NCBI GenBank assembly: GCA_963669285.2
Contig: CAXXSI010000030.1
Span: forward strand, 310,001 to 374,000
DNA: 64,000 nucleotides
Direction of reading: 5' to 3'
Source of the DNA: JAWKWH01 sp963669285
GTDB taxonomy: Bacteria; Pseudomonadota; Alphaproteobacteria; Rhizobiales; Rhizobiaceae
Under the pieces are notes generated by a model. It saw nothing but the letters and a program-made list of their open reading frames with translations, made no database searches and was not told the origin of the DNA. The position numbers were made by a program, and so were the translations under genes. This document shows, one piece after another, positions 26,648 to 35,750 of this stretch. The stretch's first letter is position 1. Each line of letters opens with the position of its first letter.

Positions 26648-27553
26648 ATGCATTTTCGCATGGAATGGCGTTCGATAAATTTTGATTGGAACCGGGCGCG
26701 GGCTTTCCTCGTCACCGCCGAGGAGGGGTCGCTTTCAGCCGCGGCGCGCGCTTTGGGCATGGCCCAGCCGACATTGGGACGTCAGGTCACGGCATTGGAA
26801 AACGAACTCGGCGTCATACTTTTTGAACGGGTGGGTCGCGGATTGCAACTCACGCCGAGCGGTCTGGAACTTGCCGATCATGTCCGCGCCATGGGTGAAG
26901 CTGCAAACCTTGTGTCGTTGACCGCTTCCGGTCGGTCTCAGTCCATCGAAGGGACGGTGTGCATCACCGCCACCGAAGTGACCTCCGCCTATATCCTGCC
27001 TCCCATCCTCAAGCGCCTGAGGGAAGCGGAACCCGGCATAACCATCGAGGTCGTGGCGTCAAACTCCATTCGTGATCTGCGACGGCGGGAGGCTGACATC
27101 GCGATCCGCAGTGTCCGGCCCGTCGACCCGGACCTGATCGCCCGCAAACTGAGCGATGAGCGGGCCCGTCTATACGCATCCGACAGCTATATATCGCGCA
27201 TCGGCGGACTGGATAATCCGGACGACCTGTCCCGCGCCGAGTTCATCGGCTTTGAAGAGAATGAGCAGTATCTTGACGGTTTGAATGCGATGGGCGCGAC
27301 TGTCGCTGCGAAGAACTTTCCGATTCTGACCGCGAACCATCTTGTGCATTGGGAACTGGTCAAACAGGGCGCCGGTATCGGCGTGATGTCCGATCGCATC
27401 GGCGATGCCGAGACTTCAGTACGCCGCGTCGCCGACTGGCTGGAACCGTTCCGTTTCGAGGTCTGGCTGGCGGCGCATCGGGAGTTGAACACTAGCCGCC
27501 GTGTGCGATTGGTGTTCGATTGGCTTGCATCGGAACTCGGCGGAAGCGGCTGA
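26648..27553 (+). CDS. LysR-family transcriptional regulator
   Basis: A 301-residue regulator. The winged helix-turn-helix is at about 12-70 (FLVTAEEGSLSAAARALGMAQPTLGRQVTALENELGVILFER), followed by the linker helix and a periplasmic-binding-like effector domain beginning EGTVCITATEVTSAYILPPIL. The effector is unknown. It reads away from the methyltransferase gene and towards the DUF2855 gene; either could be the target. The intergenic region 26532-26647 is AT-richer than its surroundings and presumably holds both promoters. Confidence 0.9.
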   Translation: MHFRMEWRSINFDWNRARAFLVTAEEGSLSAAARALGMAQPTLGRQVTALENELGVILFERVGRGLQLTPSGLELADHVRAMGEAANLVSLTASGRSQSIEGTVCITATEVTSAYILPPILKRLREAEPGITIEVVASNSIRDLRRREADIAIRSVRPVDPDLIARKLSDERARLYASDSYISRIGGLDNPDDLSRAEFIGFEENEQYLDGLNAMGATVAAKNFPILTANHLVHWELVKQGAGIGVMSDRIGDAETSVRRVADWLEPFRFEVWLAAHRELNTSRRVRLVFDWLASELGGSG

Positions 27554-27582
27554 AAACAATTCACCGCGTCGACAATGGGTAT

Positions 27583-28662
27583 TTACATCACCACCACATG
27601 GCCGACATTCGGGCTTTGTTTGCCGGCGGCGAGATCGCGATAGGTGGTAAGTGCGGCATCGAGACCGGCCGAATGCTCAACGGTCAGCCACTCGCTGCTT
27701 GAGGACGCCAGCCGTTGCCAGGCGTCGGCGATTTTCTGCTGCACGACATCGGCGCCCCAATCCTGGCGTCGCTTGACGATCTGGCTTGGCGCAAAGAAGA
27801 ATTGCGGCTTGGCGCCTGGAAGATCGCCCGTGGGCGCGAATTTATCCCAGTGACTGGTGCCGACGGCAGCGGAGTGCTTCATCAGGTCGCCCAAATGGTT
27901 GTGCAGTGCCGAGCGGACTTCGGCATTGCCGGCCATGTCGACATAGACCGAAGCCACCTTGTCGATATCGTCGGCAATCCGGTCATAAGTGACCGTCTGG
28001 TCGCAGGCGCCCAATCCCTCGACAAAGCCGCGATTGGCCGGTGAAGTCAGTCCGACAATCTTGGGGCCGCCCGGCCTTGCCTCAGCCAGATATTTTGCAA
28101 GACCCAGACCGGTCTTGCTGGAGGCGCTGCCGACGATGATCTGTTCGGCGCCAAACCAGTCATTGTCCTGAAGAAAATCAAACAGCAGCCACGAGGTCAC
28201 CAGCAGCGGCTGTAGCAGCGCGCGCAGATCGTCCTTGCCTTCGTCCGTCTTTGGCGCCACACGATTGTAGTCATTATAGACCGGCGGCAGCTTCTGGCGA
28301 TGGTCGGCCATATCGGTAAACCACCTGTCGTCGATCTTTCCGGGGCGGAAGACCGCATGGCTCGCCATCGGCAAAAATCCGTAGATACGCTCTCCCGGCG
28401 CAATGCCCTCGCATTTGGACTCAATAATCCTGGCAAATCCCCACACCGGGACCACACCCATGCCATCCCGCGAGGCCGGGAAGAAATTCCAGTAACCCAG
28501 TTGCTCGCCTGTCGCCGCATAGGTCACGTTGTTGGTGGTCACAGAAAAACGCTCGATCTGCAAAAGCACTTCGCCGTCGCCGAGTGCGCCGAAATTCATC
28601 GGCACCAACTCGGCCTCACGGATGTTTGTCCGCAAAACCTCGATTTGCCCGGCAGCACTCAT
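27583..28662 (-). CDS. DUF2855-family protein (MDR-like)
   Basis: A 359-residue protein resembling the DUF2855 family, distant relatives of medium-chain dehydrogenases. N-terminal GroES-like features are VLLQIERFSVTTNNVTYAATG, GYWNFFP and GVVPVWGFARI. A Rossmann-like segment follows at QIIVGSASSKTGLGLAKYL. No zinc ligands are apparent. The function is unknown, with possible reduction of an enone or quinone. It overlaps the downstream end of the NADP-dependent oxidoreductase gene by 4 bp (ATGA), so both are made from one transcript and may act in one pathway. Confidence 0.85.
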   Translation of the reverse strand: MSAAGQIEVLRTNIREAELVPMNFGALGDGEVLLQIERFSVTTNNVTYAATGEQLGYWNFFPASRDGMGVVPVWGFARIIESKCEGIAPGERIYGFLPMASHAVFRPGKIDDRWFTDMADHRQKLPPVYNDYNRVAPKTDEGKDDLRALLQPLLVTSWLLFDFLQDNDWFGAEQIIVGSASSKTGLGLAKYLAEARPGGPKIVGLTSPANRGFVEGLGACDQTVTYDRIADDIDKVASVYVDMAGNAEVRSALHNHLGDLMKHSAAVGTSHWDKFAPTGDLPGAKPQFFFAPSQIVKRRQDWGADVVQQKIADAWQRLASSSSEWLTVEHSAGLDAALTTYRDLAAGKQSPNVGHVVVM

Positions 28663-29687
28663 TGGCCCGGCTCCGCGCCGACTTTCACCACCAGTTTGCC
28701 GCGGTTCCTGCCGGTGAGCAGACCCTGAAACGCTTCAACGGCATGTTCGATGCCATCGACCATGTCGATTTTGTATTTCACCGCTCCCGATTGTAGCCAC
28801 CCGGCCATATCGCGAATGAAGTCAGGTTGTTTCGATACATCGTCGAATACGATGAAGCCGCGTATGCTGAGGCGTTTGGTGAGCGCCATCCGCATCAGCA
28901 TCGGCAATCGATCCGGCCCTTCGCGCGGCCCGGTGTCGTTGTAATGGGCGATCAGCCCGCAGACCGGTACGCGGGCAAAGTCATTGAGCAGCGGCAGCAC
29001 CGCCGATTGCACGTCGCCGCCGACATTTTCGAAATAGACGTCTATGCCGTCCGGGCAGGCAGCCTTGAGCTGGTCGGCGAAATCGGCTTCCTTGTAATTG
29101 ACACATGCATCAAAGCCGAGCTCGCCCGTCACATAGTCGCACTTGTCGGCCGCACCGGCGATGCCGACCACGCGACAACCCTTGATCTTGCCGATTTGAC
29201 CGACAATCTGCCCGACCGCGCCGGAAGCGGCAGACACGACGATTGTTTCGCCTTCTTTCGGTCGGCCATGGGTCAGCAGCCCGACATAAGCGGTAAAGCC
29301 AGGCATGCCGAGCACGCCGAGATAGTAGGGCAGGGGTGCGGCGGCCGGATCCAGCTTGATCAAGCCCGAGCCGTCAGAAACCGCATGGGTCTGCCAGCCA
29401 TTGCCCGACAAGACGATATCGCCGGCACTGAAATCATCGTGACGGCTTTCCATAACCTCGGCGACCGTGCCGCCGACGACAACATCGCCGGGCTGCAGAC
29501 CCGCGGCATAGGACTTGGCCGGGCTCATGCGGCCACGCATATACGGATCGAGCGACAGGTAGATGGTTCGCAACAAAACTTCGCCGCCGCCCGGTGCGGG
29601 AACGGCGCATTCCTCGAGCTTCAGGTCGTCATTGTCGGGCATGCCCTCGGGGTAGCGGGTCATGATGATGCGTTTGGCTGTTGTCAT
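28659..29687 (-). CDS. NADP-dependent oxidoreductase, leukotriene B4 dehydrogenase/CurA type
   Basis: A 342-residue zinc-independent MDR-family alkenal/enone reductase. Typical motifs are LSLDPYMRGRMS near the N-terminus, LGMPGFTAYVGL, the NADP-binding VSAASGAVGQIVGQIGKI, and FENVGG. Such enzymes reduce alpha,beta-unsaturated carbonyls with NADPH. The start at 29687 fits the family; it is preceded by AGGAGATACGCTCTA, whose last ten bases equal the R2 terminus plus TA. It is coupled to the DUF2855 gene. Confidence 0.9.
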   Translation of the reverse strand: MTTAKRIIMTRYPEGMPDNDDLKLEECAVPAPGGGEVLLRTIYLSLDPYMRGRMSPAKSYAAGLQPGDVVVGGTVAEVMESRHDDFSAGDIVLSGNGWQTHAVSDGSGLIKLDPAAAPLPYYLGVLGMPGFTAYVGLLTHGRPKEGETIVVSAASGAVGQIVGQIGKIKGCRVVGIAGAADKCDYVTGELGFDACVNYKEADFADQLKAACPDGIDVYFENVGGDVQSAVLPLLNDFARVPVCGLIAHYNDTGPREGPDRLPMLMRMALTKRLSIRGFIVFDDVSKQPDFIRDMAGWLQSGAVKYKIDMVDGIEHAVEAFQGLLTGRNRGKLVVKVGAEPGQ

Positions 29688-29862
29688 TAGAGCGTATCTC
29701 CTGTGCTCGCGCGTGCCGGCGACTATAACTTTTGAACGGCATGCGGCAACGTGACGGCTGTTGACCACAGGTCAGTTTGTTCAATTATCTTTGCCTTGGG
29801 CGCAAAACCGAATTATGACCGGCACCAAGATATCGAAGACCGCGCGAAGGGCAGATGATTCC

Positions 29863-30831
29863 ATGTCAGCAGAGACCTCAAAGCTAGTCACCGTGTTCGG
29901 CGGATCCGGTTTTGTCGGCCGGCATCTGGTTCAGGCGCTTGCCAAGCGAGGTTACCGCGTTCGCGTCGCCTGCCGCAGGCCGGATCTGGCCGGTCACCTG
30001 CAGCCGCTCGGCAATGTCGGGCAAATCCAGGCTGTACAGGCAAACTTGCGTTACCGCTGGTCGGTCGACCGGGCCGTGGAGGGTGCCGACATCGTCGTCA
30101 ACCTGGTGGCCATCCTGTTTGAAACCGGCAGGCAGAAATTCGATGCTGTGCAGGATTTCGGCGCCCGTGCGGTGGCCGAGGCCAGCAGGGCGGCCGGTGC
30201 AAAACTGGTGCATGTTTCGGCCATCGGTGCCGATGAGGACGGGCAATCCGAATATGCCCGCACCAAGGCGCTGGGCGAAAAGGCGGTGTTCGAGACATTG
30301 CCCGAAGCGATTGTCATACGACCGTCGATCATTTTCGGACCGGAAGACGGATTCTTCAACAGATTCGCCAATCTGGCGCGGTTTTCGCCGGTTTTACCGC
30401 TGCTTGGCGGTGGCGGGACCAGGTTTCAGCCCGTCTATGTCGGCGATGTTGCCGAGGCCATCGCGCGTGCTGTCGACGGCGATTTGGACGGCGGCAAAAC
30501 CTATGAACTCGGCGGACCGCAAATCCTGACATTCCGCCAGTGCATGGAAAAAATGCTCGAAGTGACCGACCGCAAGCGCTGGCTGGTCAATCTTCCGTTC
30601 GGCATTGCCCGTTTCGAAGCGCAGTTCCTGCAGTTGTTGCCCAATCCGCTGTTGACGGTCGATCAGGTGAAATTGCTGGAAAGCGACAATGTCGTGTCCG
30701 ATTCGGCCGAAACCGAGGGCCGCACATTGTCAGGATTGGGGATCGCTCCCAAAGCGCTGGATGCGATTTTGCCATCCTATCTGTGGCGCTACCGCGAAGC
30801 CGGCCAGTTTACCGCCAACAAACCCGCTTGA
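29863..30831 (+). CDS. NDUFA9-like NAD(P)H-binding protein (complex I-associated SDR)
   Basis: A 322-residue atypical short-chain dehydrogenase. The nucleotide-binding motif is VTVFGGSGFVGRHLVQALAKRGYRVR, and later come LVHVSAIGADEDGQSEYARTKALGEKAV and RPSIIFGPEDGFFNRFA, typical of the alphaproteobacterial relatives of the mitochondrial complex I subunit NDUFA9. The usual SDR Tyr-x-x-x-Lys is present as YARTK. I choose the ATG at 29863, directly before the Rossmann fold; an upstream ATG at 29815 is possible. A TauE-like exporter gene follows after 10 bp. Confidence 0.88.
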   Translation: MSAETSKLVTVFGGSGFVGRHLVQALAKRGYRVRVACRRPDLAGHLQPLGNVGQIQAVQANLRYRWSVDRAVEGADIVVNLVAILFETGRQKFDAVQDFGARAVAEASRAAGAKLVHVSAIGADEDGQSEYARTKALGEKAVFETLPEAIVIRPSIIFGPEDGFFNRFANLARFSPVLPLLGGGGTRFQPVYVGDVAEAIARAVDGDLDGGKTYELGGPQILTFRQCMEKMLEVTDRKRWLVNLPFGIARFEAQFLQLLPNPLLTVDQVKLLESDNVVSDSAETEGRTLSGLGIAPKALDAILPSYLWRYREAGQFTANKPA

Positions 30832-30841
30832 GGTCAGCCCG

Positions 30842-31609
30842 TTGGAGTGGCTTGAACCGGCACTTCCCGGCGACTTGTCGGCAATTGCCGGCCTGGTGCT
30901 GGTTGCCGCCAGTTTTTTTACCTCAGCGCTAACCGCGGCGTTCGGTGTTGGCGGCGGTGTGGCCATGCTGGCGCTGATGGGTGTATATTTGCCGGTCGCC
31001 TCGCTGATACCGGTGCATGGCGCGGTACAGCTCGGTTCCAATACCGGACGGGCCTGGCATCAGCGCATCGCTATCCGCTGGCCGATGTTGTGGCCGTTTG
31101 CCGCCGGCGCGATCGCCGGTGCTGCGCTGGGAGCGTTTGTGGCGGTCGAATTGCCCGACGCTCCGCTGAAAATCGTTCTCGGCGTATTCGTGATCCTGGT
31201 GACCTGGACAAAAATCCCCGGTTTTGACCGGTTGTCGGCAGGCGGATTGGTTCTCGGTGGCGGCGTCATCTCGGCCCTGACCATGTTGCTGGGCGCAACG
31301 GGCCCGTTGATATCGGCTTTTTTCGGTCAGGTGATCAGCAATGATCGAAAGGCGCTCGTGGCCACCCATGCCGCCGGCATGACAATGCTGCACGCTTTCA
31401 AGATCGTTGCTTTCGGATTGCTCGGCTTTGCATTCTGGCAATGGGTGCCGCTGGTCGTGGCGATGATCGCGACAGGCTATCTCGGCACGGTTTACGGCAC
31501 GCGGTTGCTGCACGCGCTTCCCGAAAAGTCGTTCCGGCTCGGCTTCAAGATATTGCTGACCGCGCTGGCGCTCGATCTTGTTCGCCGCGGCTTTGTCGCG
31601 ATGATTTGA
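30842..31609 (+). CDS. TauE/SafE-family sulfite/anion exporter
   Basis: A 255-residue inner-membrane protein with about eight hydrophobic segments. The repeated half begins FTSALTAAFGVGGGVAMLALM, with GVGGG typical of TauE/SafE, and the second half has GGGVISALTMLLGATGPLISAFF. Members export sulfite, sulfoacetate or related anions; the substrate is not known here. The start is a TTG at 30842 with GAGGT 9 bp upstream, where the frame's hydrophobic part begins. The frame is open further upstream to 30689 but overlaps the preceding gene. It converges with uppP. Confidence 0.87.
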   Translation: MEWLEPALPGDLSAIAGLVLVAASFFTSALTAAFGVGGGVAMLALMGVYLPVASLIPVHGAVQLGSNTGRAWHQRIAIRWPMLWPFAAGAIAGAALGAFVAVELPDAPLKIVLGVFVILVTWTKIPGFDRLSAGGLVLGGGVISALTMLLGATGPLISAFFGQVISNDRKALVATHAAGMTMLHAFKIVAFGLLGFAFWQWVPLVVAMIATGYLGTVYGTRLLHALPEKSFRLGFKILLTALALDLVRRGFVAMI

Positions 31610-31618
31610 TATTCGGTT

Positions 31619-32425
31619 TCAGCCGATTAGCAGCAGAGCGGCCAAACCCACCGATCCGACAATCAGCCGCCACCATCCGAACAAACGGTATCCATGCTTC
31701 GAGACATAATCGAGAAGGTGCCTGACGACGAAAACGGCGGCGATGAACGCCATGACGAAACCGGCCGCGATGATCGGCAGGTCTGCCGCCGACAGGATAT
31801 CGCGGTTCTTGTAAAGATCGAAGGCAAAGGCGCCGGCCATGGTGGGCATGGCCAGGAAAAACGAAAACTCCGCCGCTGAGCGCTTGTCGGCACCCATCAA
31901 CAGCGCACCGACGATTGTCGCGCCTGATCGCGAGGTACCGGGGATCATCGCCAGGCACTGAAACAGTCCGATCTTGAAACATAGCGAAAGCGGATATTCC
32001 GTCACGTCAGTATGCACCGGATCTTTGGTAATCCGGTCAACCCACAACAACACAAAGCCGCCGATGATCAACATGACGCAAATCAACATCGGCGTTTCGA
32101 ACAGCACGGTCTTGATAAAGCCGTGGGCCGACGCGCCGATGACGGCTGCCGGCAGAAACGCGATCAGAATTCCAAGGACGAAACGTTGGGTTTGGCGGTC
32201 GCTGGGCAAGTTCATCAGCATCGTCCAGAGCCTCGAAAAGTAGACCGTCAGAATGGCCAGAATGGCCCCAAGCTGAATCAGCACTTCAAATGATTTGCCG
32301 GTCGATTTGAAGCCGAGAAAGTGCCCGGCAAGCAAAATGTGACCGGTCGAGGAAACCGGAATGAACTCGGTCAGGCCTTCAAGCAGGCCGAGAAGCAGCG
32401 CACCGGTGATAGACTGGTCTTGCAT
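31619..32425 (-). CDS. uppP: Undecaprenyl-diphosphatase (BacA/UppP)
   Basis: A 268-residue polytopic membrane enzyme that dephosphorylates undecaprenyl diphosphate, recycling the lipid carrier for peptidoglycan and O-antigen synthesis. The two active-site regions are visible: LEGLTEFIPVSSTGHILLAGH near the N-terminus and GLFQCLAMIPGTSRSGATIV (about 155-175). The length and helix pattern are normal. Loss or excess affects bacitracin tolerance in other bacteria. R2 copy C lies 58 bp upstream of the start and may carry or interrupt the promoter. Confidence 0.95.
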   Translation of the reverse strand: MQDQSITGALLLGLLEGLTEFIPVSSTGHILLAGHFLGFKSTGKSFEVLIQLGAILAILTVYFSRLWTMLMNLPSDRQTQRFVLGILIAFLPAAVIGASAHGFIKTVLFETPMLICVMLIIGGFVLLWVDRITKDPVHTDVTEYPLSLCFKIGLFQCLAMIPGTSRSGATIVGALLMGADKRSAAEFSFFLAMPTMAGAFAFDLYKNRDILSAADLPIIAAGFVMAFIAAVFVVRHLLDYVSKHGYRLFGWWRLIVGSVGLAALLLIG

Positions 32426-32483
32426 ATGGTTTCCCGCATCTTCCGCGGTCTGCCGTTCTTGCCAGCAGATCGCAGTATCCCTA

Positions 32484-32794
32484 TAGAGCGTATTCGGCCT
32501 GAATGGGAGCGGTTTGATGGCAAGAATTTTTTACATCAGCGAGGAGAACGCGATAGCGCGATGTTACCGTCGTGCGAGGATTTCGACAGTGTTGATGGGG
32601 AAAAGACTGCCAAGCTCGGGAAACATCAAGCACTTGAATGACAAGGATAAACCGCAATCGTTTCAAATTGGCCTTTTGCGCTCCGGGCTGCGTCGCGCGG
32701 GTCTAACGGTACTCGCACCGCGTCGCCCCGCGCTCCTTGCCGGAACACAAAATCCCTGCGTTCAAACGGTTCCATTCAAGCCGGATACGATCTA
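32484..32794 (+). repeat. R2 repeat, copy C (about 307 bp)
   Basis: This copy is collinear with copy B (22942-23252) along its whole length. The ends are GAGCGTATTCGGCCTGAATG and, reading inward, GATCGTATCCGGCTTGAATG. TA lies on both sides (32484-32485, 32793-32794). It sits between the divergent uppP and GST genes, so both promoters must be near or within it. Confidence 0.88.
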
Positions 32795-32889
32795 ACTTCA
32801 GGTGTTGCCGCCGGTCTTCCGGAATCGCTTTGTCGAGACTTATCGGCACGGCAGCAAAATTGCCATACTTCATTGCGTTACCTTGCCAC

Positions 32890-33582
32890 ATGCTCACTCT
32901 TTATCATCACCCCCTGCTTGCATCGTGCCGCTTCATCCGCCTGGTATTGGGCGAATACGCCGAAGACGTGTCACTCGTGGATGTCAAACCATGGGAACGC
33001 AGCAAGGAGTTTCTGTCGATCAACCCGGCCGGCTCGTTGCCGGTGCTGGTCGCCGAAGGCGGACTACCCGTCTGCGGATTCAACGTCATTGCGGAGTTTC
33101 TCGACGAGACCCGCGGCGCTCTGAAGCGCGACAAGCGTCTGTTGGCCGATGATCCGTTTGAGCGGGCGGAAATACGCCGGCTGGTCGATTGGTACCTGGT
33201 CAAGATGGACAATGACGTCACGCGTTATCTGGTCCGCGAACGGGCATTCAAGAGAATGATGCCGGGATCGGCAGGCGGCGGCGCGCCGGATTCAGGCGTG
33301 CTGCGCGCGGCGCGCGGCAATGTCAAACAACACATGAAATACACCGCCTGGCTGGCCAACCGCGCCAACTGGCTTGGCGGTGATCGCCTGTCCTATGCCG
33401 ACATGGCGGCGGGCGCGGCGGTGTCATGCCTCGATTATCTCGGTGAAGTCGACTGGGCGGAATACCCGGTGGCAAGGGATTGGTATCAACGGCTGAAATC
33501 GCGGCCATCCTTCCGGCCGCTGCTGGCGGATCGGGTGCGCGGTCTGCCGCCGGTATCCCATTATCCCGATCTTGATTTCTGA
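32890..33582 (+). CDS. Glutathione S-transferase family protein
   Basis: A 230-residue GST. The N-terminal thioredoxin-like domain starts MLTLYHHPLLASCRFIRLVLGEY and contains the cis-Pro loop INPAGSLPVLV and the glutathione-contact segment around FNVIAEFLDET. The all-helical C-terminal domain includes LGGDRLSYADMAAGAAVSCL with the N-capping Asp. The start is the ATG at 32890, since sequence further upstream belongs to R2. It overlaps queG by one base, as in the conserved GST-queG-SDR arrangement of rhizobia, so a role in the same transcript is likely; the substrate is unknown. Confidence 0.9.
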   Translation: MLTLYHHPLLASCRFIRLVLGEYAEDVSLVDVKPWERSKEFLSINPAGSLPVLVAEGGLPVCGFNVIAEFLDETRGALKRDKRLLADDPFERAEIRRLVDWYLVKMDNDVTRYLVRERAFKRMMPGSAGGGAPDSGVLRAARGNVKQHMKYTAWLANRANWLGGDRLSYADMAAGAAVSCLDYLGEVDWAEYPVARDWYQRLKSRPSFRPLLADRVRGLPPVSHYPDLDF

Positions 33583-34748
33583 TGAGCACGCATCCTGCGG
33601 CCAGCGGCGCCTCGTTGCGCAAATGGATCACCGGGGAAGCACAGCAGCATGGTTTTGATGCGGTCGCGATCGCCAACGCGTCGGTTGGAGAGGACCACGG
33701 CCTTAACCTGCAGGCCTATGTGTCCAGCGGGTACCATGGAACCATGTCCTGGATAGCCGAAACGCTCAATCGGCGCTCTGCGCCACGCGCGCTCTGGCCC
33801 GAGGTCAATTCCATCCTCGTGTTCGCCATGAGTTATGCGCCGGATATCGATCCGCTGGACAGTCTTGGAAAGAAAAGCAGCGGCACCATCTCGGTCTATG
33901 CCCGTAATCGCGACTATCACGACATCATCAAGGGCCGGCTGAAGACGATCGCCAGCCGGTTTGCCGCCCGTACCGGCGGGCAGGTCAAGGTTTTCGTCGA
34001 TACCGCACCGGTCATGGAGAAACCGCTGGCGCAGGCGGCAGGTATCGGCTGGCAGGGCAAACACACCAATCTGGTCAGCCGCCAATGCGGTTCATGGCTG
34101 TTTCTCGGGTCGATCTTCACCACTGTTGAATTCTCGACCGATCGCCAGGAGGAAGATCATTGCGGCTCCTGTCGCGCCTGCCTCGACATATGCCCGACCA
34201 AGGCGTTTCCGGCACCCTACCAACTCGATGCCCGCCGCTGTATTTCCTACCTCACGATCGAACACAAGGAACCGATCCCCAGCGAGTTTCGCAAGGCCAT
34301 GGGAAACCGGATATTCGGTTGCGATGACTGTCTCGCCGTCTGCCCATGGAACAAATTCGCCGTCGAGACACGCGAAGCGAAGCTGAAAGCGCGTGATGAA
34401 TTGCGTGAGCCGAAGCTGTCCAATTTGCTGGTACTTGATGATCCGGAATTCCGCGCTCTGTTTTCCGGTTCTCCGGTCAAGCGCATCGGCCGCGACCGGT
34501 TCATTCGCAATTGCCTGATCGCGGCGGGAAATTCCAGCGACCCGTCGCTAGTGGAAATATGCCGGACGCACCTTCGTGATCCGTCACCGCTGGTTCGCGG
34601 CGCTGCTGTCTGGGCGCTCGGGCAATTGCTCGAGGCGACCGCATTTGCCGCATTATGTGAACAACAACGCTCCAGCGAAACCGATCCTGGCGTGCTGGAA
34701 GAATGGACGCTTACAGGCAGCAATTCAAACCACGGAACACAGTCATGA
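33582..34748 (+). CDS. queG: Epoxyqueuosine reductase QueG
   Basis: A 388-residue cobalamin-dependent iron-sulfur enzyme that performs the last step of queuosine formation in tRNA. Two 4Fe-4S clusters are bound by CGSCRACLDICPTKAF (around 195-210) and CDDCLAVCPWNKFA (around 248-261). The N-terminal part includes GFDAVAIANA and AVGIGWQGKHTNLVSR-like sequence. The C-terminal about 60 residues are a HEAT-like repeat. It overlaps the GST gene by one base and the next SDR gene by four (ATGA). Confidence 0.94.
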   Translation: MSTHPAASGASLRKWITGEAQQHGFDAVAIANASVGEDHGLNLQAYVSSGYHGTMSWIAETLNRRSAPRALWPEVNSILVFAMSYAPDIDPLDSLGKKSSGTISVYARNRDYHDIIKGRLKTIASRFAARTGGQVKVFVDTAPVMEKPLAQAAGIGWQGKHTNLVSRQCGSWLFLGSIFTTVEFSTDRQEEDHCGSCRACLDICPTKAFPAPYQLDARRCISYLTIEHKEPIPSEFRKAMGNRIFGCDDCLAVCPWNKFAVETREAKLKARDELREPKLSNLLVLDDPEFRALFSGSPVKRIGRDRFIRNCLIAAGNSSDPSLVEICRTHLRDPSPLVRGAAVWALGQLLEATAFAALCEQQRSSETDPGVLEEWTLTGSNSNHGTQS

Positions 34749-35620
34749 ATGTTTTTCTTTTCGGTGCGGGATACAGCGCCCAGGCCTATGCCAAATTGAT
34801 CACCGGACCAGACTTAGCCGTCGCCGGTACAACCAGGAATCCATCGGGATTTGACCGGTTGCGGCAAGCGGGCATCGAACCGTTTCTCTTTGACGGCCAA
34901 AGCGCACCGGCAGAAATCGCTGCAAGACTTGAATCTGTGACCCATCTGATCATTTCAGCCGCACCGGACGAAAACGGCGACCCGGTCCTGCGGTGTTTCC
35001 GCGAGACGATTTTGCGTTCAATGCCTGCCCTGCAATGGATCGGTTATCTGTCGACCGTCGGCGTTTACGGCAACCATGACGGCGCCTGGATTGATGAGGA
35101 GGTCGAGTGCCGGCCTGTATCGACGCGTTCGAAGCTCCGCGTCGTGGCGGAATCCGAATGGATCGATCTCGGCGACGAATCCGGCATCCCGACGGCCATT
35201 CTCCGGCTCGCCGGCATATATGGACCGGGAAGAAATGCGTTTGCCAAACTGGAAGCCGGAACCGCGCGCCGCCTGGTCAAACCCGGCCAGGTATTCAACC
35301 GCATTCATGTCGCCGATATCGCCCGCGCGATCCACCATCTCGGCGAGCGGCAACTTGGCGGGATATTCAACGTCACCGACAATGAACCGTCCCCACCGCA
35401 GGATGTCGTGGCCTATGCCGCAGATTTGATGGGCGTTGCCGTTCCACCAGATATTCCGTTCGACGACGCTGACCTCACGCCGATGGCGCGTTCGTTCTAT
35501 GGTGAGAACAAGCGGGTTTCCAACGCGAAGATCAGGCAATCCGGATTCCAGTTTCTGTATCCGGACTACCGCAGCACGCTCGAAGCAATCTGGCAAAGCG
35601 GCGAATGGAGAAAAACCTGA
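34745..35620 (+). CDS. NAD-dependent epimerase/SDR-type protein
   Basis: A 291-residue atypical SDR. The start at 34745 gives MNVFLFGAGYSAQAYAKLI, a degenerate GxGxxA nucleotide-binding motif; the ATGA overlaps the stop of queG. Later features are THLIISAAPDENGDP, IGYLSTVGVYGNHDGAWIDE and LAGIYGPGRNAF, typical of the YeeZ-like family of NAD(P)-binding proteins. The catalytic YxxxK is not evident. The function is unknown, but it keeps company with queG in many rhizobia. Confidence 0.87.
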   Translation: MNVFLFGAGYSAQAYAKLITGPDLAVAGTTRNPSGFDRLRQAGIEPFLFDGQSAPAEIAARLESVTHLIISAAPDENGDPVLRCFRETILRSMPALQWIGYLSTVGVYGNHDGAWIDEEVECRPVSTRSKLRVVAESEWIDLGDESGIPTAILRLAGIYGPGRNAFAKLEAGTARRLVKPGQVFNRIHVADIARAIHHLGERQLGGIFNVTDNEPSPPQDVVAYAADLMGVAVPPDIPFDDADLTPMARSFYGENKRVSNAKIRQSGFQFLYPDYRSTLEAIWQSGEWRKT

Positions 35621-35750
35621 ATTCACCCTGACGCCAATTTTCATCACATTTTGCAACCAAGCTTCTCAGTCCGGACATTTACCAACCGTTAACCAGGCGG
35701 GGTGAGTCTGGTAAGATCGCTACCATCGCAGCCAGTTCAGGATCAAAACG

